64,000 bases of DNA, from assembly GCA_963724705.1 (NCBI GenBank), contig CAVRVS010000007.1:1-64000 (forward strand), given 5' to 3'. The stretch comes from DASQPR01 sp963724705. GTDB lineage: Bacteria > Actinomycetota > Actinomycetes > Mycobacteriales > Micromonosporaceae. This document shows positions 7,682 to 25,808 of this stretch, one piece after another. The stretch's first letter is position 1; each line of letters begins with the position of its first letter. The translations under genes and the position numbers were made by a program. Below the pieces are notes generated by a model. The model saw only the letters and a list, made by a program, of their open reading frames with translations. It was not told where the DNA came from and ran no database searches.

Positions 7682-8523
7682 TTAGCCGCGCTTGCGGTTC
7701 GCGTAGCGGCGACGAACGATCAGGCGGTCGCTCTCCTTGCCCTTGGAACGCGTACGCCCCTCGGGCTTGCCCTTCGGGTTCACCGGGTGGCGACCACCGG
7801 ACGTCTTGCCCTCGCCACCACCGTGCGGGTGGTCGACGGGGTTCATCGCCACACCACGGACGGTCGGGCGCTTGCCCTTCCACCGCGCATGCGGCCGGCC
7901 TTGCCCCAGTTGATGTTCGACTGGTCGGCGTTGCCGATCTCGCCCACCGTCGCGCGGCAACCGACGAGCACGCGCCGGATCTCACCGGACGGCATGCGCA
8001 GCGTCGCGTAGTCGCTCTCGCGACCGAGCAGCTGGATGCCGACGCCGGCCGAGCGGGCAAGCTTCGCGCCGCCGCCCGGACGCAACTCCACCGCGTGCAC
8101 CGTGGTGCCGACCGGGATGTTGCGCAGCGGCAGGTTGTTGCCCGGCCGGATGTCCGCGCCCGGACCCGACTCGACGGCGTCGCCTTGCTGCAGATCCTTC
8201 GGCGCGATGATGTAGCGCTTCTCGCCGTCGGCGTAGTGCAGCAGCGCGATCCGAGCCGTACGGTTCGGGTCGTACTCGATGTGGGCGACCTTCGCCGGCA
8301 CGCCGTCCTTGTCGACCCGCTTGAAGTCGACGAGACGGTACTGCCGCTTGTGACCACCACCCTGGTGACGAGTGGTGATCCGGCCATGGACGTTGCGGCC
8401 GCCCTTGCTGTGGATCGGCGCGAGCAGCGACTTCTCCGGCGTTGACCGGGTGATCTCGGCAAAGTCCGAGACACTCGACCCACGTCGACCCGGAGTGGTC
8501 GGCTTGTACTTACGAATAGCCAT
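7682..8523 (-). CDS. rplB: 50S ribosomal protein L2, frameshifted near 7885
   Basis: L2 is essential for peptidyl-transferase activity and subunit joining. From the ATG at 8523 the frame gives a normal L2 (MAIRKYKPTTPGRRGSSVSD ...) up to NINWGKAGRMR, then runs into nonsense and stops at 7843. The expected continuation WKGKRPTVRGVAMNPVDHPH, with the rest of the C-terminus to RRRYANRKRG, is read in another frame to 7682. Two surplus bases at about 7884-7888 in a CG-rich run explain it: 842 nt minus 2 gives a 279-aa protein, the family length. In an essential gene this is most simply an assembly indel. Confidence 0.93.
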
Positions 8524-8535
8524 CGTCTATACCCC

Positions 8536-8838
8536 TCAGCTGACCGGTCCGCCGAAGGCCTCGATGCGGTCGCCATCGGCCAGCTTGACCATCGCCCGCT
8601 TCGTGTCCTTGCGCTTGCCGAAGCCCGTACGGGTCCGCTTGCGCTTGCCCTCACGGTTGAGTGTGTTGACCGACAGAACGCGGACGTTGAAGATCTGCTG
8701 GATCGCGATCTTGATCTCCGTCTTGTTCGCGTCCGGGTGCACGAGGAACGTGTACCAGTTGCGGTTCAACTCGCTGTAGCTCTTCTCGGAGACGACTGGC
8801 GCGACGATGATGTCCCGCGGGTCGGCGATCGTGCTCAC
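8536..8838 (-). CDS. rplW: 50S ribosomal protein L23
   Basis: L23 surrounds the exit tunnel and docks trigger factor and SRP. The 100-aa protein contains DIIVAPVVSEKSYSELN and YTFLVHPDANKTEIKIAIQQ, characteristic of bacterial L23. It overlaps rplD by 4 nt and ends 12 nt before rplB. Confidence 0.97.
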   Translation of the reverse strand: MSTIADPRDIIVAPVVSEKSYSELNRNWYTFLVHPDANKTEIKIAIQQIFNVRVLSVNTLNREGKRKRTRTGFGKRKDTKRAMVKLADGDRIEAFGGPVS

Positions 8839-9512
8839 TTGTCGGCCTCCTCATCGTCGGCGTCGTCGGCGGCCGCCGTGCCCGCACTGACCGGCACGCC
8901 GAGGAACTCCTCGAGCGCGTCGGTGGTGAAGACGACCTCGTCCGCGACCAGCACGTCGTACGTGTTCAGCTGGCCGGCCTCGAGCAGGTGCACGGTCGGC
9001 ACGTTGCGGAGGCTCAGCCAGTTGATCTCGTCCGTCGAACCGAGAACGACGAGCACCCGCTCGGTCTCGGTTGCCTTCGCGAGCGTCGCCAGCGCGGCCT
9101 TCGTCGACGGCGTCTCACCGGCGACGAATCCGGCGACCACGTGCACGCGACCGTCCCGAGCACGATCCGAAAGCGCGCCGCGCAGCGCGGCGGCCTTCAT
9201 CTTCTTCGGCGTCCGCTGGCTGTAGTCGCGCGGGACCGGCCCGTGCACAACGCCACCGCCAGCGAACTGCGGCGCCCGGGTCGAACCCTGGCGGGCGCGA
9301 CCGGTGCCCTTCTGCTTGTACGGCTTGCGACCGCCACCGGACACCTCGCCGCGGCTCTTCGCCTTGTGCGTGCCCTGCCGGGCCGCGGCGAGCTGAGCGA
9401 CGACGACCTGGTGCATCAGCGCGATGTTGGCCTGCGTGTCGAAGACGTCGGCTGGCAATTCGACCGAGGCGGTCGAGTCACCGTCGACGGTAATGACGTC
9501 CACCGTGGTCAC
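8835..9512 (-). CDS. rplD: 50S ribosomal protein L4
   Basis: L4 reaches into the exit tunnel and, in E. coli, represses the S10 operon both at transcription and translation. The 225-aa protein contains the loop GGGRKPYKQKGTGRARQGS and the GVVHGPVPRDYSQRTPKKMK segment. It ends in an acidic tail (DDADDEEADK). It overlaps both neighbours by 4 nt. Confidence 0.97.
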   Translation of the reverse strand: MTTVDVITVDGDSTASVELPADVFDTQANIALMHQVVVAQLAAARQGTHKAKSRGEVSGGGRKPYKQKGTGRARQGSTRAPQFAGGGVVHGPVPRDYSQRTPKKMKAAALRGALSDRARDGRVHVVAGFVAGETPSTKAALATLAKATETERVLVVLGSTDEINWLSLRNVPTVHLLEAGQLNTYDVLVADEVVFTTDALEEFLGVPVSAGTAAADDADDEEADK

Positions 9513-10174
9513 TTCGCGACACCGCCCTTCGCCAGAATGTTCTTGGCGGCCCCGCGGACCAGCACGAGCGCGCCGGCCGGGCCGGGAATCGCGCCGCGTA
9601 CCAGCAGCAGGTTCTGCTCCGGGTCGACCGCCTGGACGATCAGGTTCTGTACGGTGAAGCGCCGCGAGCCCATCCGGCCGGCCATCCGGACGCCCTTGAA
9701 CACGCGACCGGGAGTCGCGCAGGCGCCGATCGAGCCGGGCGAGCGGTGCTTGCGCTCGACACCGTGGCTCGCCTTGAGGCCGTGGAAGCCGTGGCGCTTC
9801 ATGACGCCGGCGAAGCCCTTGCCCTTGGTCTTGCCGGTGACGTCGATGCGGTCGCCGGCGGCGAACGTCTCGACGGTCACTTCCTGACCGATCGTGTAGT
9901 CGTTCGCGTCGGTGGTGCGCAGCTCGACGATGTGCCGGCGCGGCGCCACGTCCGCCTTCGCGTAGTGTCCGGCGACCGGCTTGTTGACCTTGCGCGGGTC
10001 AACGGCGCCGAACGCCAGCTGTACGGCCGAGTAGCCGTCGGAGTCGGCCCCGCGTACCTGGGTCACCACGCACGGCCCGGCCTGCACCACGGTCACCGGG
10101 ACAACGCGGTTGTTGTCCCAGACCTGGGTCATGCCGAGCTTGGCGCCCAGGATGCCCTTGACTTGCCTGTCCAT
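9509..10174 (-). CDS. rplC: 50S ribosomal protein L3
   Basis: L3 is an early assembly protein near the peptidyl-transferase centre. The 221-aa protein starts MDRQVKGILGAKLGMTQVWD and contains GFAGVMKRHGFHGLKASHG and GSIGACATPGRVFKGVRMAG. Eleven nt follow rpsJ. Length is normal. Confidence 0.97.
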   Translation of the reverse strand: MDRQVKGILGAKLGMTQVWDNNRVVPVTVVQAGPCVVTQVRGADSDGYSAVQLAFGAVDPRKVNKPVAGHYAKADVAPRRHIVELRTTDANDYTIGQEVTVETFAAGDRIDVTGKTKGKGFAGVMKRHGFHGLKASHGVERKHRSPGSIGACATPGRVFKGVRMAGRMGSRRFTVQNLIVQAVDPEQNLLLVRGAIPGPAGALVLVRGAAKNILAKGGVAK

Positions 10175-10184
10175 TAGTCGGTCC

Positions 10185-10493
10185 CTACAGCTTGATCTCG
10201 ATGTCGACGCCCGCCGGAAGGTCGAGCCGCATGAGCGAATCCACCGTCTTCGGGGTCGGGTCGATGATGTCGATCAGACGCTTGTGCGTACGCATCTCGA
10301 AGTGCTCGCGAGAGTCCTTGTACTTGTGCGGCGAGCGGATGACGCAGTAGCGGTTGATCTCCGTCGGCAGCGGCACCGGGCCAGCGACCTGTGCGCCGGT
10401 CCGCGTGACCGTCTCAACGATCTTGCGCGCCGACGAGTCGACCACCTCGTGGTCGTAGGCCTTGAGCCGGATGCGGATCTTCTGTCCCGCCAT
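10185..10493 (-). CDS. rpsJ: 30S ribosomal protein S10 (NusE)
   Basis: S10 serves in the 30S head and, as NusE, links the ribosome to NusG and RNA polymerase. The 102-aa protein starts MAGQKIRIRLKAYDHEVVD and contains NRYCVIRSPHKYKDSREHFE and LPAGVDIEIKL. First gene of the S10 operon; about 350 nt of leader lie upstream. Confidence 0.98.
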   Translation of the reverse strand: MAGQKIRIRLKAYDHEVVDSSARKIVETVTRTGAQVAGPVPLPTEINRYCVIRSPHKYKDSREHFEMRTHKRLIDIIDPTPKTVDSLMRLDLPAGVDIEIKL

Positions 10494-10557
10494 GGTGGCT
10501 TCTGTTCCTTCTCTCGATACCGCTACCTGCGCGGGTGGTTGACCCTTGCAGTCCCCA

Positions 10558-10582
10558 GTGCCTCGGGATCACTCCCGGGCAC
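10558..10582 (-). promoter_or_regulatory. S10-operon leader hairpin
   Basis: Arms at 10558-10568 and 10573-10582 are complementary except for one bulged base, with a 4-nt loop. It lies 65 nt upstream of rpsJ, a position comparable to the L4-responsive hairpin of the E. coli S10 leader; homology to that element is not shown. Confidence 0.45.
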
Positions 10583-10591
10583 CGGCCCAGT

Positions 10592-10618
10592 GTCCGACCC
10601 CCGCGGTCGGGCGTGTCG
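10592..10618 (-). repeat. 27-bp repeat, copy 1 (S10 leader)
   Basis: Identical over 27 bases to 15386-15412 in the rpsL leader, same orientation relative to the genes. On the transcript strand it can form CCGACC/GGTCGG. The rplO-secY gap has a shorter related stretch (CCCGACCGCGGGT on the minus strand, near 310-330). Confidence 0.7.
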
Positions 10619-10845
10619 TGGCGCTGGACCAGACTCCGCCCCGTACCACCGGAACGAACCTAACCGTCCACACGCCCGACGCCGCCTGACGGTGGCCGGG
10701 AGGCACCTCGCGCGCGGATTTGAACCCCGCACATGCGAATAGGCGCCGTGCGAGCGCGGTGAGCTGGACCTTTACCGCCCGGGCGAAAACACCCGATCGA
10801 ATCAGGGCCGCAACCCACCGCGCTGCGCGGAACGCAACCTGTTCA

Positions 10846-10874
10846 TTATGCCGTAGAGACCCACGACATGCGAA
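10846..10874 (-). promoter_or_regulatory. putative S10-operon promoter
   Basis: -35 TTCGCA (10874-10869), 17-nt spacer, -10 CATAAT (10851-10846), close to sigma-70/SigA consensus. It lies just after the tuf stop and would give a leader of about 345 nt. The rest of 10494-10890 holds only the hairpin and repeat described; no open frame there looks coding. Confidence 0.45.
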
Positions 10875-10890
10875 ATCAGGGTTAGTTACT

Positions 10891-12084
10891 TCACTTCAGG
10901 ATCTTGGTAACGCGGCCGGCGCCGACCGTCCGGCCACCCTCGCGGATGGCGAACTTGAGGCCGTCCTCCATGGCGATGGGCTGGATCAGCTTCACCGTCA
11001 TGGCCGTGTTGTCGCCCGGCATGACCATCTCGGTGCCCTCAGGCAGCGTGACGACACCGGTGACGTCCGTGGTCCGGAAGTAGAACTGCGGCCGGTAGTT
11101 CTGGAAGAACGGCGTGTGCCGGCCACCCTCCTCCTTGGAGAGGATGTAGACCTGCGCGTCGAACTCCGTGTGCGGCGTGTTGGAGCCAGGCTTGACCACG
11201 ACCATGCCCCGCTCGACCTCTTCGCGCTTGATGCCGCGGAGCAGGAGACCGACGTTCTCTCCGGCGCGCGCGTCATCGAGGGTCTTGCGGAACATCTCGA
11301 TCGCGGTGACCTTCGTCTTGAGCGACTTCTCCTTGATGCCGACGATCTCGACATCCTCGTTCGGCAGGAGCACGCCGCGCTCGCAGCGACCGGTGACGAC
11401 CGTGCCACGACCGGTGATCGTGAAGACGTCCTCGATCGGCATCAGGAACGGCTTGTCGATCTCGCGCTCGGGCTGCGGGATCTTCTCGTCGACGGCGTTC
11501 ATGAGCTCCATGAGCGCCTCGGACCACTGCTCGTCGCCCTCGAGCGCCTTGAGCGCCGAGACCCGGATGACCGGCAGGTCATCGCCCGGGTACTCCTGGC
11601 TCGACAGCAGCTCACGGACCTCGAGCTCGACGAGCTCCAGCAGCTCCTCATCGTCGACCATGTCGCTCTTGTTGAGCGCCACGACGATGTAGGGCACGCC
11701 GACCTGGCGAGCAAGCAGCACGTGCTCACGCGTCTGAGGCATCGGACCGTCGGTCGCCGCGACCACCAGGATGGCGCCATCCATCTGCGCCGCACCGGTG
11801 ATCATGTTCTTGATGTAGTCGGCGTGACCGGGGCAGTCGACGTGTGCGTAGTGCCGCGCCTCGGTCGAGTACTCGACGTGCGCGATGGAGATCGTGATAC
11901 CACGCGCCTTCTCCTCCGGCGCCTTGTCGATCTCATCGAACGGCGTGTACGGGTTGATGGCCGGCCACTTGTCATGCAGGACCTTGGTAATGGCCGCAGT
12001 CAGCGTCGTCTTGCCGTGGTCGATGTGACCGATGGTGCCGATGTTGACGTGCGGCTTGGTCCGCTCGAACTTCGCCTTCGCCAC
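10891..12084 (-). CDS. tuf: elongation factor Tu
   Basis: EF-Tu, the GTPase that delivers aminoacyl-tRNA. The 397-aa protein has the P-loop GHIDHGKTTL (19-28), DCPGH, and NKSD motifs. GTG start at 12084 is supported by AGGAGG 6 nt upstream. It follows fusA after 154 nt containing a strong hairpin, so it may be partly transcribed on its own. Full length, no odd residues noticed. Confidence 0.98.
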   Translation of the reverse strand: MAKAKFERTKPHVNIGTIGHIDHGKTTLTAAITKVLHDKWPAINPYTPFDEIDKAPEEKARGITISIAHVEYSTEARHYAHVDCPGHADYIKNMITGAAQMDGAILVVAATDGPMPQTREHVLLARQVGVPYIVVALNKSDMVDDEELLELVELEVRELLSSQEYPGDDLPVIRVSALKALEGDEQWSEALMELMNAVDEKIPQPEREIDKPFLMPIEDVFTITGRGTVVTGRCERGVLLPNEDVEIVGIKEKSLKTKVTAIEMFRKTLDDARAGENVGLLLRGIKREEVERGMVVVKPGSNTPHTEFDAQVYILSKEEGGRHTPFFQNYRPQFYFRTTDVTGVVTLPEGTEMVMPGDNTAMTVKLIQPIAMEDGLKFAIREGGRTVGAGRVTKILK

Positions 12085-12199
12085 TTGGTTCCTCCTGTGG
12101 ACTTCTTGGTTCTTACCTACGTCTGTCGACCTTGGATCTTGCTGCCGTCACCCGAAGTTCGGGATGGGCCAATTACACGCACCTCGTGCGATAAGCGTG

Positions 12200-12234
12200 C
12201 GCTGGATCGGCCGCTTCACGCGGCCGAACCAGCG
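12200..12234 (-). terminator. hairpin between fusA and tuf
   Basis: Immediately after the fusA stop: arms 12200-12214 and 12220-12234 pair with a single mismatch around a 5-nt loop. No U-tract follows, as is common for actinobacterial terminators; it may attenuate rather than stop read-through into tuf. Confidence 0.6.
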
Positions 12235-12238
12235 ATGC

Positions 12239-14335
<2,097 letters not shown>

Positions 14336-14401
14336 GGTATTCCTTCCTTGCCTTTAGTAGTGCGTAGATCGTGCGTCGCACTGATCGGCCGCGATCGCTG
14401 G

Positions 14402-14872
14402 TTACCAGCGGTAGTGAGCGAACGCCTTGTTCGATTCGGCCATCTTGTGCGTGTCCTCGCGCCGCTTGACCGCGGCGCCAAGACCGTTGCTCGCGTCGAG
14501 CAGCTCGTTCTGCAGCCGCTCGATCATGGTCTTCTCCCGGCGGGCCTTCGAGTACTGCACCAGCCAGCGCAGCCCGAGGGTGACCTGGCGCGGTGCCCGG
14601 ACCTCGACCGGCACCTGGTAGGTCGCGCCACCGACACGGCGGCTGCGAACCTCGAGGGTCGGCTTCACGTTGTCCATCGCCCGCTTGAGCGTGACGACCG
14701 GGTCCGTGCCGGACTTTTCGCGGCAGCCTTCGAGAGCGCCGTAGACGATGCGCTCGGCGAGAGAGCGCTTGCCCTCCGTAAGGATCTTGTTGATCAGCTG
14801 CGTGACCAGCGGCGAGTTGTAGACCGGGTCAGCGATCAGCGGTCGCTTCGGTGCGGGGCCCTTACGAGGCAT
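14402..14872 (-). CDS. rpsG: 30S ribosomal protein S7
   Basis: S7 nucleates the 30S head and contacts the E-site tRNA. From the ATG at 14872 it is 156 aa, starting MPRKGPAPKRPLIADPVY and ending SNKAFAHYRW, the standard length. An upstream in-frame ATG would overlap rpsL and is not the family start. One nt separates it from rpsL. Confidence 0.98.
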   Translation of the reverse strand: MPRKGPAPKRPLIADPVYNSPLVTQLINKILTEGKRSLAERIVYGALEGCREKSGTDPVVTLKRAMDNVKPTLEVRSRRVGGATYQVPVEVRAPRQVTLGLRWLVQYSKARREKTMIERLQNELLDASNGLGAAVKRREDTHKMAESNKAFAHYRW

Positions 14873-14873
14873 G

Positions 14874-15248
<375 letters not shown>

Positions 15249-15385
15249 CGGGTCTCGTTCTCCCTGTCCTTGCCGGGTATGTCGTTGCGCGCAACGGTGG
15301 TCGGATCTGGCCACGGCCGGTTAGCTAGGTCGGCCGCTGTGGTGCAGGTGGAGCAACGTCTGTTGTTGTCGGATCGCACCCTGCG

Positions 15386-15412
15386 GTCCGACCCCCGCGG
15401 TCGGGCGTGTCG
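15386..15412 (-). repeat. 27-bp repeat, copy 2 (str leader)
   Basis: Exact copy of 10592-10618, here 137 nt upstream of rpsL. Presence of the same block in two ribosomal-operon leaders suggests a shared RNA or DNA regulatory element rather than chance. Confidence 0.7.
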
Positions 15413-15545
15413 CCCGGCGCACGTTCCAACTTCGCTTTCGCAATGCCGGAAGGGGCACCGTCTGCGCGTCGCCGGCATGCCTCCGCGGAGGCCGCACGAT
15501 TTCGCGCGCACACGATGGCCCGGGCACGCCCGGGCACGAAGAACA

Positions 15546-15574
15546 AGAGTACCCACCGTGAGCGCACAGGTCAA
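15546..15574 (-). promoter_or_regulatory. str-operon (rpsL) promoter
   Basis: -35 TTGACC (15574-15569), 17-nt spacer, -10 TACTCT (15551-15546). Start of transcription is expected near 15538, giving a leader of about 290 nt before the rpsL GTG. One of the best sigma-A-like promoters in the window. Confidence 0.65.
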
Positions 15575-15862
15575 AACGACCGGTGGTTCCCGCGGTTGTG
15601 ATATCGGCGATCGTGATGTTGGCGATGAGAAGCCAGCGCCCACCGTTGCCGCAGTAAGTCTACACGCCGGCCGCGGACGTCCCGCCGAATAACCCCGCCG
15701 TCGCGGTTGGCCGCTACACAGACAGAGGTCAATCTCCGTCGAGACCAGAGCAATCCGTCGGTACGTCAGACCTCGGCGTTCGCGATCGCCTGGTCGGCAG
15801 CATTCTCACGGACTCGGCCGACGGCGGTATCGGCGGCCTCAGCCGACGGCCGTCCCGCTGGT

Positions 15863-16666
15863 TCAGCCGGCAATCGTCGCCGCCAGCGCGCCGAAGAATC
15901 CGATCACGGACAGTCCAACGCCGACCCAACCGCAAGTCATTCCCGCGTTCGCCATGCCCGACCCGGACGTCGCTCCGGCGGCCCGGCGGATCATCCGGGC
16001 GGCCGACCGGCCGAAGGCAATCGCCGCCGCGCCGAGCAGGATCGACAGGATCGCGAACGCGCCGGCGACCAGCGCTCCCCAGCCATCCGACGCGCCACTG
16101 AGGCCGAGACAGACCATGCCGAGCGCGACCGCGATCGACGCTATGCCCGCGATCAACGAGCCGATCGCGAGCCCGGATGTAACCGGGGGCACACGAACAT
16201 AGGCGTACGCGAACGGGGTGCCACCGACCGGTTGGAGCCGGTTGATGCCAGGCAGCCGCGGCACCGGGATCTGGCCCGGCGTCGTCGGTTGATAGCCACC
16301 GCCGCCGTAGCTCGGTCCCGGGTAGCCGGTCCCGGGGTATCCAGGCGGTGGATATCCCGGCACGGGGTGTCCGGGCGGCGGATATCCCGGCGCGGCGTAT
16401 CCAGGCGGCGCATATCCGCTCGCGGCGTACGCGCTGGCGGGATTTCCCATGCCGGCCGGCCCGGAAGGCTGATATGCGGCCGGAGGTTGCTGGTAGCCCG
16501 ATGCGGGCCACGAGTTCGCCGCCGCAGGATCTCCCGACGCCGGATCGACGGGCGGGTAGGCAGCCGGGCGGATGGGCGGCGGCGGGACACGCGGTGAGTC
16601 CTCAGACGCAGGCGAATTGCCCGGCAAGTCGGGCCCGTCCGGCGCGGATGCGGGCTCCTGGGTCAT
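15863..16666 (-). CDS. Pro/Gly/Tyr-rich membrane protein (DUF4190-like)
   Basis: A 267-aa protein with two parts: residues 1-150 are low-complexity Pro/Gly/Tyr/Ala with YPPPG-type repeats, probably cytoplasmic; residues about 160-267 hold hydrophobic helices beginning near SGLAIGSLIAGIASIAVALG and ending GFFGALAATIAG. This layout matches actinobacterial DUF4190-like proteins of unknown function. The ATG at 16666 has AGGAG upstream; a longer frame upstream lacks this. It follows the 115-aa membrane gene by 25 nt and probably shares its transcript. Substrate or partner unknown. Confidence 0.75.
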   Translation of the reverse strand: MTQEPASAPDGPDLPGNSPASEDSPRVPPPPIRPAAYPPVDPASGDPAAANSWPASGYQQPPAAYQPSGPAGMGNPASAYAASGYAPPGYAAPGYPPPGHPVPGYPPPGYPGTGYPGPSYGGGGYQPTTPGQIPVPRLPGINRLQPVGGTPFAYAYVRVPPVTSGLAIGSLIAGIASIAVALGMVCLGLSGASDGWGALVAGAFAILSILLGAAAIAFGRSAARMIRRAAGATSGSGMANAGMTCGWVGVGLSVIGFFGALAATIAG

Positions 16667-16691
16667 GCTTCGCCTCTCCTCGTCGCGGCGG

Positions 16692-17039
16692 TCAGTTCGT
16701 GCCCGGCGCGAAATGCTGCGGCTGGCCGGAGGCGGCCGCGAGATGCAGGAGGCCGATGATCGCCGCGACAACGAGCGCGCCCGCCGCAAGTACGATGCCG
16801 AGCCACGCCAGCCGGACGCCGGTGCGCATCATCTTTGCGCCGGTCAGGTAGCCGCCCGCCGCCACCAGGTCGGCTCGGGTCGACTTCGCGATGATCAGGG
16901 CGACGGTCGCCGGGATGACGCCGCCGACAAGCGCACCGGTCACCGCGGCGACGATTCCGAGCGCCAATACGACGATCGCCTTCGACGAGCGCGTGATGTC
17001 CGGATCGAGCGGATGGCGGACCGCGGTCGCCTGCGTCAT
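16692..17039 (-). CDS. small two-helix membrane protein
   Basis: A 115-aa protein with two hydrophobic segments, about 20-50 (KAIVVLALGIVAAVTGALVG) and 75-102 (RLAWLGIVLAAGALVVAAII). The first resembles the DUF4190 pattern of its downstream neighbour, suggesting a related membrane pair. Not recognised more precisely. The two genes sit between rpoC and rpsL; a 14-bp direct repeat lies just upstream. Confidence 0.7.
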   Translation of the reverse strand: MTQATAVRHPLDPDITRSSKAIVVLALGIVAAVTGALVGGVIPATVALIIAKSTRADLVAAGGYLTGAKMMRTGVRLAWLGIVLAAGALVVAAIIGLLHLAAASGQPQHFAPGTN

Positions 17040-17063
17040 CGCTGAAACCCCTGTCGTCGCTCG

Positions 17064-17094
17064 TCCTGCTCACCAACGTGTCCTGCTCACCAAC
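17064..17094. repeat. 14-bp direct repeat upstream of membrane gene pair
   Basis: The same 14 bases (TCCTGCTCACCAAC) occur at 17064-17077 and 17081-17094, a 17-bp period, about 25-55 nt upstream of the ATG at 17039. Could be a regulator site or a simple local duplication. Confidence 0.5.
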
Positions 17095-17205
17095 ATGCCA
17101 CATCGTGCAGTCGTTACGCCCATCCGGCCGGAAAGACCTCGCGACTTCGGGGCCGGAGGGCTTGGTCGGCGGGCGATGCCGGGGCGGGTTCGTGCGTACA
17201 GACGC

Positions 17206-17245
17206 CGACGGCGGCGCCGGAGCAAGTGCTCCAACGCCGCCGTCG
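17206..17245 (-). terminator. rpoC terminator, nested hairpin
   Basis: Perfect 11-bp outer arms (17206-17216 and 17235-17245) enclose a second perfect 5-bp stem (GGAGC/GCTCC), 20 nt after the rpoC stop. No U-tract, but the structure is very stable. Confidence 0.75.
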
Positions 17246-17264
17246 AACGGTGTTGCCTTGGTGC

Positions 17265-21153
<3,889 letters not shown>

Positions 21154-21347
21154 TTGGGTATCCCTCGTGTCGTAATTCGATACTTCAATGTCACTGGCCC
21201 CGATGCCACGTAACCGTTTTGCCTGTCACGTGACTCCGAAAGCCCTTACCAAACCGCCGAGGTGTTGGCGGGTTCGTTTGCCGGGGCTTGTCCACGACGA
21301 CCTAAAACGCTCTGCCGTCGCCGTGGGCAAGCCTCCGGCAAACTCTC

Positions 21348-24788
<3,441 letters not shown>

Positions 24789-24913
24789 GATGCGTCCTTC
24801 CGAGGACCTTTGTTGCAGAACGGCCGTAACGCGCGCAGCCTAAGCGACCCGGCTCAAATTACCCAAAAGGGACGTCTCAGACGGGTCGGAATAGGCAGAC
24901 AGCGCAAACTAGC

Positions 24914-24942
24914 AGTGTAGCCGAAAGGCTAACCGCTGTCGA
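24914..24942 (-). promoter_or_regulatory. rpoB promoter
   Basis: -35 TCGACA (24942-24937), 17-nt spacer, -10 TACACT (24919-24914): a strong sigma-A-like match, about 125 nt upstream of the rpoB TTG. The rest of the 604-nt rplL-rpoB gap holds the palindromic element and terminator listed next; 24943-25190 shows nothing else. Confidence 0.65.
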
Positions 24943-25191
24943 GCCCTACCGCAAAAAGCGCGGTGGAGCTTCTCGGAAGGGCGTTCCACGTCGCTCGCGG
25001 TGGCCGTTCGCGTCCGACATCGGAGGTGCTTGGGGTTCAGCGTGCCCGGACATGGCCCCCTCGTCAAGGCCTTCCGCTCGGTGTGGCGAGTTATGCCTTT
25101 ACCGTGACACGAAACCCGGCCGGGCACGGCCGGAACCGACAATGTCCGAGCCTTTTCGAGCCGCCGGCAGGGGCTCCATCAGCGGCGCGTC

Positions 25192-25258
25192 CATGATCCA
25201 TTGTGGTGGACCATAGACGTTGCTATCTCGCGATAATCGTCCAACCAAGTGGATCATG
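25192..25258. repeat. paired palindromic intergenic element, copy 1
   Basis: Two inverted 17-bp arms, 25195-25211 and 25239-25255, each a version of GATCCACnnnGGTGGAC and each nearly palindromic, separated by 27 nt and flanked by CATGATCC/GGATCATG. The same arrangement recurs at 36821-36886 and one arm at 56921-56937. REP-like element, regulator site or mobile remnant; function unknown. Confidence 0.65.
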
Positions 25259-25327
25259 TCGCTCGGAGCGGGCGGAAATGCGACGCCGGCTCGGCGTCAG
25301 CCCGACGCACACGCTCCAGCGAAGACC

Positions 25328-25360
25328 GCGGCCGTCATCCAGGTTCTGGATGACGGCCGC
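25328..25360 (-). terminator. rplJL terminator
   Basis: Perfect 14-bp arms (25328-25341 and 25347-25360) with a 5-nt loop, 32 nt after the rplL stop. No U-tract downstream on the minus strand. Confidence 0.8.
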
Positions 25361-25392
25361 TGAAAATAGCCAGAGTGCGGATCAGGCCAAAG

Positions 25393-25782
25393 TCACTTGA
25401 GGGTGACCTTGGCGCCCTCCGCCTCGAGCTTCGCCTTCGCCTTGTCGGCCGCTTCCTTGTTCGCGTTCTCGAGAACAGCCTTCGGCGCGGCCTCGACGAG
25501 GTCCTTCGCCTCCTTGAGGCCCAGGCCGGTGAGCTCGCGGACGACCTTGATGACCTGGATCTTCTTGCCACCGTCGGCGTCGAGGATGACGTCGAACGAG
25601 TCCTTCTCCTCCTCGACCGGCGCGGCCGCGGCGCCACCGCCGCCACCGGCCGCCGCAACGGCAACCGGTGCCGCGGCGGTGACCTCAAAGGTCTCCTCGA
25701 ACTGCTTCACGAACTCGGACAGCTCGATCAGCGTCATCTCCTTGAACGCGTCAAGAAGCTCTGCACTGCTCAGCTTCGCCAT
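25393..25782 (-). CDS. rplL: 50S ribosomal protein L7/L12
   Basis: Stalk protein that recruits translational GTPases. The 129-aa protein has the N-terminal dimerisation domain (SSAELLDAFKEMTLIELSEF), the Ala/Gly-rich hinge with GGGGGAAAAP, and the conserved C-terminal domain with GLGLKEAKDLVEAAPK. Ends the rplJ-rplL operon, 26 nt after rplJ. Confidence 0.98.
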   Translation of the reverse strand: MAKLSSAELLDAFKEMTLIELSEFVKQFEETFEVTAAAPVAVAAAGGGGGAAAAPVEEEKDSFDVILDADGGKKIQVIKVVRELTGLGLKEAKDLVEAAPKAVLENANKEAADKAKAKLEAEGAKVTLK

Positions 25783-25808
25783 GATTGGCTCCGCTCCCTT
25801 CAGATTTG

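Larger units (their letters stand above)
15249..15862. other. 614-nt gap upstream of rpsL
   Basis: Holds the str-operon leader (27-bp repeat at 15386-15412, a short perfect GCCCGGGC inverted pair near 15519-15536) and the promoter at 15546-15574. From 15600 to 15862 I see no coding frame, RNA gene or repeat. Confidence 0.6.

Noticed and set aside
7386..8654. 422-codon frame that would fuse upstream sequence to S19
   Set aside because: The S19 family start at 7667 with its own gap after rplB is clear; upstream part is an off-frame reading of rplB.
10715..10760. tRNA-like T-loop string GGATTTGAACCCC upstream of rpsJ
   Set aside because: No acceptor, anticodon or D arm can be built around it.
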